Assembly: GCF_964204865.1 (NCBI RefSeq)
Contig: NC_135252.1
Location: 15,211,383 to 15,275,382 of the forward strand
DNA from: Styela clava
Lineage: Eukaryota; Chordata; Ascidiacea; Stolidobranchia; Styelidae
Reading direction: 5' to 3'
DNA: 64,000 nucleotides
Positions 24,901-34,802 of this stretch are shown piece by piece. The notes under the pieces were generated by a model. The model saw nothing but the letters and a program-made list of their open reading frames with translations. It did not search any database and was not told the origin of the DNA. Numbering within the stretch: the first letter of the stretch is position 1; the number at the start of each line of letters is the position of its first letter. The position numbers and the translations under genes are program-made.

Positions 24901-27900
24901 ATTAAAATTTAACTTTTTTGCCAAAGTCCCTTTCTGAATTTGATGGTTCACATGGTTGCCTTTAAAAGGAGTCAATGGTGACATAACAATTAAAATTTAA
25001 CTTTTTTGCCAAAGTCCCTTTCTGAATTTAATGGTTCACATGGTTGCATTTAAATAGTTTTCGGTTCTATTTTAAAGTATAGACAGTATATTTTTGGTAT
25101 AAATTGAATAACCTAACGGTCAACTGGCAAACACACCATCAAAATAAGCATCCGACTTATCGCAGCGTTGAACTATAAAAAATAGTTCATTAAGGTCAAG
25201 GGCCAACAAAACATCCATGCTGACAGATTTACCTGTCGTTGCTTATCTCAGTTACAAGGTTGTAATTTATAGTCGATGTATCGTAATCTGCGGAAGTTTC
25301 TCCCATTACTTCATAACTTGTGTCAACATTCGTCACACTGGCTGTTGAAAACAGATCTTCTTCTATACATCCATCGGTAGATAGATTTAGCGGTCTAGTA
25401 TATTTGGGTGGAGAAGGGTAAAATCTACTGCCGACGAAAAGCCACATTGTGGAGAACAAGCCGGCAAAAATTCCCGATAATGCACCCTGAGAATATATAG
25501 ATCTTGTTGATGTTACATTTATATTATTAAGTAATCATTTCCTCGTAGCTGATATATTGACAATAAATGTGTAACTTACCCAGCTGTTCACCCATGACGC
25601 CAACATTCCGATCGTGAAAATTCCCGTAATGGGACCACCGATTGTGCCGTGAACGGTAAAAGACATCTAAAAATGAATCATGATTTTCATTATCAAAAAT
25701 GGTTATTTATAGAATCATTTTGAAGTACCAGATTTATAAAATTATTTAATTGGGATATATATAGCAAAGCCGGACCCACAAAGCAAGATATTAATCAACT
25801 GGTAGCCTGATAGGACACGGTTTTCTGGGGATGAAGCTGCAGGCTGGGCATATCCCGCTGCGGGCGAACTGATTGCTATCAACAGCTATAGTGGGTCTCA
25901 CTTTTGACTTTTCTCGCCTAAAAAGCCTATAATGCTCCCCTTCCCACCCCTTCCATTTTCAAGAGGGTTCACTTTGTGCAATTCTTCTCCGCTTAGCTAT
26001 TTACCTGACATCATTGACCTGTATTGTTTCAAATCTCGCGTCAATAAACTATATATGTATATAAACTCTTGACGGCGCATTCGGGGCTGCTTACAACTAT
26101 TCTTTCAGTGTCTATTCCATTTTACGAATAAAAGAAAAAGGCTCCAACGAAATTGAATTTTGGGGCAAATGTGTTACTCTCAACTCCAGTTTTCTATCTT
26201 AAAGTAAACATTAATTTTTCATTTATCCATTTTCTTGATAAATTTCATACAATAGGTCTGTTAGATAGAATTTATACCCCACCTGGATAAGTCCACCTAT
26301 TTGTGAAGCCAAGAAAGCAACAAAAATGTATAACACTCCGTATAGAATAACAAAAACTTTTGAAATCCGTGTATAATTCATTTCTGTCCAGTTCGTTGAA
26401 GGCCGAACGAAATCTTCCAATGTCACACATGCCATGGCATTGATACCGGACGAAATTGTGCTAAGATAAAGAGATATAGATTTATGAATAGGATACCTTC
26501 TCGCCAAACTGAGTTTATAGCGAAATAATACGGGCAGTAAATCACTTGTCCGTGTTGATACAAACAATCAAACTAGACTAAATAAGCACAATTTATGAAA
26601 ATATCTTAATATTTCACATTCAGGTTCTTTCTATACTAATCTTTCTGAAGGAAGCAAATAGTAGTAACGCCGGAATGTTTGATTAATAAAATAAAAAACG
26701 ATAAAACAAACCTTAAAGAGCTACTAAAAACTGCGGCAACGAATAGTCCTGGTATTCCTGGTAAGTGTCCAACAATGTCCATTATGACGTAGGGAAACAA
26801 CTAAGTATTGTGAAAAAAAATAGAGTCTTTTTTTATTGTCCGAGACAATGAAGGTGATGGATTATCCTGTTTTACATACTTTTATTATGTGATCGATTCA
26901 AATATATTTCCGGAATATGGAAACATAGTCGATGTTGTTAGTTACAGATTATTTTGTTTAATTGTGGCTCACCTGATCAGCTTTGTCAACTTCACCACTA
27001 ATGATAGGATCACATTCTTTATATATCGCATATATTGTTAGTCCGGTCATTCCCGCTAATATCATGATGATAATCAAACCAATAGCAGAAGTGAAAATTG
27101 AACTGGGAAACAAAACATAAATGATTCCAATTATCCCGACTGGTGAATGCAATTGAACGTCCTGACTCGACTTTCTACTGATTGCATCGTTATCTTATTT
27201 GCACTAGCGTCGTACATCTAAATATGTTGTTTGATTCCATTTGGGCCTGTAGCTAACGGTGGGAGCGAAGCGTCGCGTCAGCAACGGCGCCTATCAGTTA
27301 TCTTTTCAGTGTGGCATCGCAAAGTCTGAGTCACAAATTTCAAAGTGACCAATTGGTTGAAATATTGACGATAGGAATTTGCGAGTATTTATTCATGGAA
27401 TTGAGGTATAGATAGGGTTACCATATTTTTTTTTTGACTTCAGAGCGGGACGCCTCCAAAGACACGACCCCTTAGTTGTGATCCTGTAACTTTACAGTTT
27501 CCGATTTCACTACATAGGCCTACATTTAGAGCCATCTCGGCTTGTCATCGAGAGTTCATGCGCATTTTCTCTGTCTACATATCGGGTTTAGTTCAAAAAA
27601 TAGAAAGGAAAACAAACAAAATAACGCATTCACCTTTAGTAGGTAGGCTAGCGCTGCGCTGCACAGCAACAACAGTAACGAGTACATATTCGTGTATTAT
27701 GCTGGATGGCTGAACGCCAAAGCGGGACTTTTGGCTGACTTGGCGGGACAAGACGCTGAAAAGCGGGACTGTCCCGCCTAAAGCGAGAGGTATGGTAAGC
27801 CTAGGTATAGAGATCTACAGGAATATACCGTATTTACCAAAGTTTGGAGGCAATCATCGAACTTGATATATTGTTTTCAACAATAACATAATTACATGCT

Positions 27901-30574
27901 TTCCATGAGTATCGCCATAATCAGTCGATACAAGTGTTGCTCAATTTAAATTGTTTGTCGCGACGCTCAAATCGGAGTCATATTTTCTAATTCCGTGGAT
28001 GTATTATGAGACAAAATAAACAAACATATTGGAAACGAGAGCTTAGAATATGCTTTTAATAGGTAAAATTTATCTTACATGCTGGCATCTCGCTTTGTGC
28101 GGCAACAAACATATCTTTGAATTTGTGATTGATTGCAACCGTTTACTGATGCGTTCAGAACGCTTCCGCCAATAAGAATGGTCCAGAATGTATGACGTAT
28201 CCGAGGATCTATTTCAAAACTATAAAAATGCAATTAATAAATTAGCATTGATTCAAACAAGCATCATTATACCATCTACGACTTACTGAACAAAATCGAT
28301 ACGTCCTCCATTTACTGCTTCTTTCCAGATATTCGAGAATCCTCCAAGATTGATACTCCCTTGTATGATAACAACTAAAAACCCTGATATCATAATAATT
28401 GATTGTAAAACATCCGTCCAAATGACCGCTTTTAATCCACCCTGGAAAAATTGTTTATTTTAGTATATTAAATAGCATATTTAGAGAATTGCATAACAAT
28501 CAAGTCAAAGCATTTTTGTCATATATTGCATAAGATAGACAGAAATACAGAGTATAATTGCTGTGTAAATAGTAAATACACATTAACTACTGAAAACCAC
28601 ATATTTGAGTTTATTCAGTAGAACAACGACAAACATGTTGTTCTGGATACAGCTGCACCTAAAGTTTTTGAGACTATATTTAATGCGGTCCATATATGTG
28701 TGTATTGTGACATTTCAATTGAGCATAAAATTCATGCATGGAAAGTAAAATAGAAGCAGCTCACCAAAGTTGTATAAAACATGCAAACACCTCCAGTACA
28801 TATTATGGATCCCCACATATTGAGTCCTGTAACTTTACTCAAAGCAAGTGCTGGTCCGTATGTAACAATTCCACCGTACAACGTCTTTAATAAAAACAAT
28901 TATTTAAAACGATTTAGATTTGATTACAAAAATTAAATGTAGATTTTTAGTATATTTAGAAAGTATGCGATATTTTGCATTCTGCTGAAAACTACTGTAG
29001 TGTTTATAATTGAGGCACGGATGCAAGCGTTACGTGGAAAAGCGAATATATATAAAAATTTTATTTCGATTATTCTAATGCCGATACAGCTATTAAAAAT
29101 GTGAATTAGTAAATTCTATGATAGTCTACTTTCCATTCCCTTGCTGAGCAAATTACGACTTAATTTATTTAGAGTTTATGTATCATTACGTACTTGGTAT
29201 ACACTTTTTAAGAATGATGTCATAAAAACTTACTGATAAAACAAGATACAAAACTGTGACCAAAAGTCTTGTTAATCTGTTGTACCGTAGTTCCAAATAC
29301 TGCAAACAAAAGGACATGTATATGGTTATATTGTGTTGCTATCGTTTTTGTCCCAGTTATGTTGCCTATTTTCATGAATTAGAGGATATGTGCTGGAATT
29401 ATCTTGATTGATGGAATTTTTTCCGCATAACTTTTTTAAAAATGGTGTATGTTTTATGTATTTTGTAATACAGTAATACAATATAGGTATATTTTCCGAA
29501 TCATAAAAATTTAAAATCATAAGATAATTGTATTTTTAAATATTTTCCTTATTTTATGCAACTGATGAAATGCTTAGCCTACCTCGTACGCACTAACAAG
29601 TTCCAATTCGTAAAATACTGGCAGATAAATCGAGGTTATGATGAGAGGTTGTAGAAGATATATCAATCCAAACCATGTAAACATTGTTCCGAACATATAA
29701 TATTCAGCTGGCAAACCCAGAATAGTGACTGATGACATAAAACTAGCGAGCAGACTGAACGAAACCGGTCCTGTATAAAAGAGACACACAAATAAACAAT
29801 TTGCGCAAAATATTTGCTGCAATGTAAACATTTGTATTTATCTTGTATTAAAAAATTTTTTTGAACACTAAGTGTACAAATGGATCGTTTTGTCATCATG
29901 CTGTTGGTGTTGTTGTTGTTGGGTTGTTTGGGTTCATCTTATTGTTATGCGAAAAGCTCTTCAACTAACTTAACTTTAAATAACTACCGGTTCAATTGCT
30001 TTGAAATTGAGCAGTTAAAGATTATATTTTTCGCTAAAGAAGGCCATGACTTTCATTTTTTTCGAAAATTTCTGTGAGTTCTATGCCTATGGGATTCGTT
30101 TTTTGTGTGCGATGACGTCATCAAAAATGTTGTACATTGTGCTGTACTACTTCGTTTTGTCCTTCGTGTCCACCATATATATATGAGCATCGCTCTCTTG
30201 TATGATCACTAGCTTATAACGAATCATAAATACGTTATTTGATTTATGACATATATCATATATATATATACTGGATATCTCATATTAGAACCTTAGTTCA
30301 AGAATGCGGAAGGTTATGCATTTCGTATGAAATATTCTTTAGCTTAGAGCATATTAGGTATACCATCATTACCGTGAGTCATTTTCCTGCTAGCCATCAA
30401 GTAATCTCCTGACGAAGTTGCTTTTTTTCTCCGAGCTTGAACAGCAAAATAAACTCCGATGGAAGCAGAAAGAATCAGCATGATGGAAAATACAACATAA
30501 TCCACCGGATGGAAATACTTCGATCCGTTCGGCATTTGCGAAATAACAGACTCTGTTGACGATTTTACCTCCAT
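21923..30574 (-). CDS. Sodium-coupled monocarboxylate transporter (SLC5A8/A12-like), paralogue A, 14 exons
   Basis: Exons in transcript order: 30574-30373, 29770-29583, 29299-29234, 28884-28765, 28441-28287, 28219-28079, 27102-26973, 26800-26712, 26460-26283, 25666-25580, 25486-25233, 24036-23936, 22317-22220, 22138-21923. They join in frame to 674 aa. SLC5 family marks appear in order: DYVVF at the first helix, [67 protein letters not shown], the [27 protein letters not shown] helix pair and FTIGMLASW. Thirteen membrane helices are expected. The family couples Na+ to uptake of lactate, butyrate and other short monocarboxylates at the plasma membrane. The C-terminus ESRV is a class I PDZ ligand (S-x-hydrophobic). 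Odd: in TM6 the usual W-T-S-I-x-G-V-NQS reads N-A-S-V-N-G-C-NQS. Confidence 0.9.
22855..23780. mobile_element. Decayed hAT-like element in intron 12-13 of transporter A
   Basis: GGTCCAAGGTTGACGGCCTG at the left and GCGGGCCACAG/CGCGGGCCACAATTCG at the right are typical of hAT-derived repeats with GGCCCGCGGGCC subterminal blocks. The exact ends and a target duplication could not be fixed. Confidence 0.4.
24123..24680. mobile_element. hAT-type MITE in intron 11-12 of transporter A
   Basis: The left end CAGTTGTCCCCAAACC and right end GTTTGGGAACCGCTG are an imperfect inverted repeat of the common CAGNGGTTCCCAAAC type. GATTAGA occurs just outside both ends (24112-24118 and 24681-24687), with 4 extra bases at the left, so the target duplication is slightly blurred. 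Confidence 0.7.
24881..25056. repeat. 88-bp tandem duplication in intron 11-12 of transporter A
   Basis: GAGTCAATGATGACATAACA starts at 24881 and its copy (GAGTCAATGGTGACATAACA) at 24969. The two units match through ATGGTTCACATGGTTGC with only a few substitutions. Confidence 0.85.
27415..27802. mobile_element. Non-autonomous element with AGGGTTACCAT ends, short copy (intron 6-7 of transporter A)
   Basis: The ends AGGGTTACCATAT and ATGGTAAGCCT are inverted repeats. AGGTATAG lies next to both ends (left copy offset 2 bases), a likely 8-bp target duplication. The interior has several GCGGGAC motifs and matches, in reverse orientation, the longer element at 47001-47644. This copy is an internally deleted version. 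Confidence 0.75.
28769..28878 (-). other. Putative gene-conversion tract in exon 4 of transporter A
   Basis: About 110 bp of exon 4 match exon 4 of transporter B (about 40517-40626) with a single synonymous difference (CCA vs CCC). The other exons of the pair differ at roughly 15-30% of bases by eye, and the flanking introns do not match. Confidence 0.7.
29890..30220 (+). repeat. Dispersed repeat in intron 1-2 of transporter A
   Basis: A poly-leucine-like GTTGTT stretch, then CAATTGCTTTGAAATT, CAGTTAAAGATTA, GTGAGTTCTATG and GAGCATCGCTCTCTTGTAT, in the same order as at 51720-52115. A 65-codon open frame with a hydrophobic start falls here but is part of the repeat. Confidence 0.6.
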
Positions 30575-30615
30575 TGTTTATTGTAAAATCTATTCTGTTG
30601 CTATAATGAAAAAAG

Positions 30616-30852
30616 GGTGCTCCCGAAGTATGCGAACCAAGATGGCGAACATCGGGATGTAACATGGGTAACAGGTTAGGGTTAGGCGATAATTTTTTTC
30701 CAATTTTCCTTATTTTAGTCCTATTATCAGTTCGAAGACTAGCCAAGAGCCTCCAGTAGTAATTTATACCTAAAATCATGGCCTAACCCTAACCTAGTAC
30801 ACATATTACATTCCGATGTCCGCCATCTTGGTTCGCATACCTCGGGAGCCCC
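30616..30852. mobile_element. 237-bp MITE with GGTGCTCCCGAAGTATGCG ends, upstream of transporter A
   Basis: Inverted termini of ~40 bases (CTCCCGAAGTATGCGAACC ... GGTTCGCATACCTCGGGAG), both continuing into AAGATGGCG and GGTTAGGGTTAGG blocks. Perfect 8-bp flanks GAAAAAAG lie at 30608-30615 and 30853-30860. It lies 41 bp upstream of the transporter A start codon, so it sits in the promoter or 5' UTR. Confidence 0.85.
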
Positions 30853-32451
30853 GAAAAAAGTAAATAAAATCCGCTCTCATTTAGAACTATCAGAACTAAT
30901 ATTACGATATATATGAATATATATATATATGCAGATAGAATACAAGCATATTGCATATTCAATTTCATTAAAAAAAAAACTTTAATAATTTAATAGCCAT
31001 TATTTTTTTGTTTCAGAAGGTATTACCGAATTTCTTATCTAACGATGTAAACGAACTTGAACTTAGCTGTTGGTTTCGCCACAGACACCGCAATGCACGT
31101 CATTGTTATCCCTATGCATTTAAAATGTAATCATCTCCAAAGTGAGGGAGAAACAAAATTTATATTCCTTCTTTATTATTCCAAGTTGACCGTTCGTCTT
31201 TCTCTGACTTACTACTCTATCTATCCGCGCATCATGCCAAGAAATCAAAAAAATGGTTTACCTCGAAAACGTATTACGTAATTATTTAGGTCCGCCTGAT
31301 CAAGTTTCAATTTGTCCGAATACACTGCATACTTTTGTAAGCACACTTTTTACGCAAAACAACTTTGCGACTATGAACAGACACCTTGTTCATTCTTGTG
31401 TGTAGAACAAAATTCAAAACGGTCCATTGAATACATCGAGTTACCTAATCTAAAAAAAACATCTGGTATATTTATACGTAATGAACCCTTCCCATTTCGA
31501 CCATTCAATATAAGCGAATTAAACATTTTCAATGACGCCAACTTGATCAACAAATTACTTTAAATTAAGTTAAACAAATAACTTGTGCTGAACAAACAAG
31601 CAAGCACTCCAAACTACATCCTGATGCGCTGCAGGAATGTTTGAACAACATATAAAGTAAATCATTCACCTGAAATTCGAATTCACTATTTTGACGTGGT
31701 CAAGAATTGATAGCCATCAAATAGGTCAATCGCGGAATTATTATATATATTGTAACGATTTAAATTTTCGGAGAGAAAAATTTTATTTTTAAATTCGATG
31801 CAAACTCTTGAAGTGCGAGTGAGGATATCGAGAATAGCACAATCTTCAATAATATGACGCAATTTCGTACACTACATCAGAAAAATTTTACTATTTCATA
31901 ACTGACATATTTGGACACAAATCGAACCTATGGGTCGTTCGTTTAGCTAAATTATTGTTGTTTTTAATCTTATAGCGAGTGGAAATATCGCTTTTGGGAA
32001 AAGAAGATGTGGCCATATGGATCGTTTTGCTGAAGACTTGTTTTTGTTACTTTTTTATTCGGGCAAATTCGGGCGTGCAAAAAATTGTCTGTAATTCAAT
32101 GAACCAATTAATTTAGAATTTTCAATGCATAAATATTGGAGTAAGCTATTAGTTTTTTTGCCAGTTTCCCCCTGAGTTCTATGAGATCTGGTATTTTAAT
32201 AAGCCTTCCAACCTCCATATAACATTCGTTAAAATACTTTTAACATTTGGCTAAAATATGTTGGCATTGGTGTGGACATTAGTCATTTTGCATTCGTGCC
32301 ATTACTTGTGAGCATTGTTCTTTTGTTCATGTCAGTCCACCTGCTTTAAGATTTCTACGATTTTCTTTCATAGGTTCGAAGATAAAGATAACCTTATAGA
32401 GCTTTAGTTTGTATCAAGATGCAAAACAAACACAGAACGATGGTTGTTATT

Positions 32452-32746
32452 ACTTATCGATCTTAAGATCGGTAAGTATGTTGATAGCTATTTGTCTGTA
32501 TGTCTGTTTGTATGTCTGTGAGATGAACGCGATATCTCAAGAAGGCAAAGTTGAACCTGCTACAAATTTTGCATGTGCTTTCATTATATCTTGGACCAGA
32601 AGCCCATTGATTTTGAGTGAATTATGTCGTATAATTAGCGAGTTATTGATTAATTAGTGATGGGACACGCGGTGTCACTATAGAGTCATGAATTGAAACC
32701 GCAGTTTCGATCGATAAGTCATCGGTCTCCGACCGATATTCTCGTT
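32452..32746 (+). repeat. ACTTATCGATC-family repeat, copy 3 (near full length)
   Basis: This is the best-preserved copy: palindromic start ACTTATCGATCTTAAGATCG, TGTC/TGTA run, GCATGTGCTTTCATTATATC block, GTCACTATAGAGTCATGAAT, and end CGATCGATAAGTCATCGG...ATATTCTCGTTT. Confidence 0.75.
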
Positions 32747-33484
32747 TAGTTGTTTAGTCGAGATAAAATAAATCGTCCAAGTATCTGAGCCTCTTAATAG
32801 TCTAATTAGGAATTTAAGACCAATATAAGTAATCCATTTATTCAGTTAGTAGCACAATTTCTTATAAGGAGTTCACACTTTATATTTCATGTAAAATGTG
32901 GCATTTATTTTTATATTTTTCTAAATACATTATTTTTACAACTCCATTAACTTTATAAAATAAATTATATTCAATTTCATACATGTATGTACAGGTTAAT
33001 GCAGATTTTTTGAATCGGCCAACAAACAATGTACATGATTTACAAATGTGCAAGAACTTTTGAACAACTAAATACGAAATGTCGTATTTTTGATATAATA
33101 TAAAAAACACATTTTTTCTGAAAATAAATATTCACATTTTTTTATTGTAGTAGTGCAAATAACGAATTTGGCAAAAAAAAATCTATATCACTAATAAAAA
33201 TAAAGATATTTGTCCTAATAAAAAAACGATTCATTTTGGCCATTCTTTCCTTGTCGGTCTCATTAATTCTACTCGAAATTTGGAATCCCGCCATTTATTT
33301 CGTCACAAAACATGTTTACCAGCTGAACTGAATTTCCACTATTGTGTAGAATTACAAGAGCGCAACCAATCCAAATTTTTGGCTGGTTTGTTTGGAGAAA
33401 AGATTGATAGTAAGCCAAAAAACTGGGTTATCAGTGAATCGCCCACTAATAGGGCAAAGTTGTGTTGTAAAACTCGTACTAGTT

Positions 33485-33694
33485 ACTTATCGATCTTAAG
33501 ATCGGTAAGTATATTGATAGGTATTTGTCTGTATGTCTGTCTGTCTGTCTGTCTGTTAGATGCACGCGATATCTCACGAAGGCGTGGTTGAATCTGCTCC
33601 AAATTTTGCATGTGCATTCATCATATTTCGGACCAGAAGCCTATTGATTTTGGATGAATTATGTCGTATAATTAGCGAGTTATTAATTAATTAG
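33485..33694 (+). repeat. ACTTATCGATC-family repeat, copy 4, left half
   Basis: It follows the family from the start to ATTAATTAGTGA, then stops abruptly. A matching right half resumes at 34305. Confidence 0.65.
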
Positions 33695-33765
33695 TGAGGA
33701 AGATATCTGGATTTTCACAAATCGAGAGATTTTCGAGACGCGCTGAATGTGTGTGTGCGTATCAG

Positions 33766-33959
33766 ATGCGCAAGTTTTCACGCTAGTGAGTCAGAGCGAA
33801 GGATACACACCGCTAGATCGTATCTCGTGATTAATCTTTGAGCCTTGTCCATATCTCTCTTGTAACTTTGACGTCGTCGCTATGCGCAAGTTTCCTTCGA
33901 GAAATTTTCCACGCTATTGAGTCAGAGCGAAGGATACACGCCGCGAGATCGTATCTCGT
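33766..33959. repeat. Local duplication within inserted DNA
   Basis: ATGCGCAAGTTT...GAGTCAGAGCGAAGGATACAC...CGTATCTCGT occurs at 33766-33828 and at 33892-33959. Confidence 0.7.
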
Positions 33960-34133
33960 TACTTATAATTACTCCTTAAAGTTTAAGCAATGTCCATATC
34001 CCTAAATCAGGTTCGGGGTTGCAGAATTCCTCACCAAAATATCGCTAGGCTGTGTTTGAATAGCCGTCGCAACCTGGGTTAGCGCTGTTGTATTTGACAC
34101 AAACTATAGGATTGGTAAATACAGAAATAGGCT

Positions 34134-34301
34134 ATTGGCTGGAAACTAATCGAAACAATCCAGTTCGGATTTGCAGAATTCTTCATAAAAGTATTTCCCC
34201 GAGTAGTATTTCGACGACATGGAGAGTTGGCTATTGTTTCCTACATTTCTGATATTGGCTGAAAACTAATCAAAACAATCCAGTTCGGGTTTGCAGAATT
34301 T
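34134..34301. repeat. ~120-bp spaced duplication
   Basis: ATTGGCTGGAAACTAATCGA...CAATCCAGTTCGG...TTGCAGAATT is repeated at 34134-34180 and 34254-34301, with a diverged spacer. Confidence 0.7.
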
Positions 34302-34304
34302 TTC

Positions 34305-34385
34305 GAATCGAAACCGCAGTTTCTGTTTTGGGGATCCCCTAACTTTCGATCGATAAGTCTTCGGTCTCTGACCGATATTCTCGTT
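34305..34385 (+). repeat. ACTTATCGATC-family repeat, right half
   Basis: From GAATCGAAACCGCAGTTTC to CGACCGATATTCTCGTTT in family order. With 33485-33694 it probably forms one copy split by the intervening ~610 bp. Confidence 0.6.
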
Positions 34386-34397
34386 TGACAGGTTGTT

Positions 34398-34684
34398 ACC
34401 TTAAACGGTAAGTATTTTGATAGGTATTTGTCTGTCTGTATGTCTGTTAGATGCACGCGATATCTCACGAAAGCGAGAGTGAATCTGCTCCAGATTTTGC
34501 ATGTGCATTAATCTTATCTCGGACCAGAAGCCTATTGATTTTGGTCAAATTATGTCGTATAATTAGCGAGTTATAAATTAATTAGTGATAGGACACAAGG
34601 TGTCACTATGGAGTAAGAGCGCTGTTTTGGGGATCCCCTAACTTTCGATCGATAAGTCTTCGGTCTCTGACCGATATTCTCGTT
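34398..34684 (+). repeat. ACTTATCGATC-family repeat, copy 5
   Basis: The start is eroded (AAACGGTAAGTATTTTGATAGG). The middle and the end GATCGATAAGTCTTCGGTCT are intact. It ends ~120 bp from the transporter B stop codon. Confidence 0.7.
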
Positions 34685-34802
34685 TGTGTTTCGTTGCAAA
34701 TAGCCTACGTGTAGTCTTGCGTTAACAGTTAGCCATTTCACGAGTCCCAATATTTTTTCTGTGTAGACGTGGCCTGGTAATACTTTCATCGCCTATACAT
34801 CG

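Larger units (their letters stand above)
30861..34802. other. Spacer between the two transporter genes, repeat-rich
   Basis: No complete gene is visible. Plus-strand open frames at 31312-31563 (83 codons) and 33253-33480 (NLESRHLFRHKTCLPAEL...) are unlike chance in composition but were not recognised. They may be transposon fragments. The rest is a cluster of ACTTATCGATC-family repeats with a block of local tandem duplications between them. Confidence 0.45.

Noticed and set aside
29880-30077. Plus-strand 65-codon frame with a leucine-rich, signal-like start
   Set aside because: It lies in a dispersed repeat (copy at 51720) and in an intron of the transporter on the other strand. The leucines come from a GTTGTT run.
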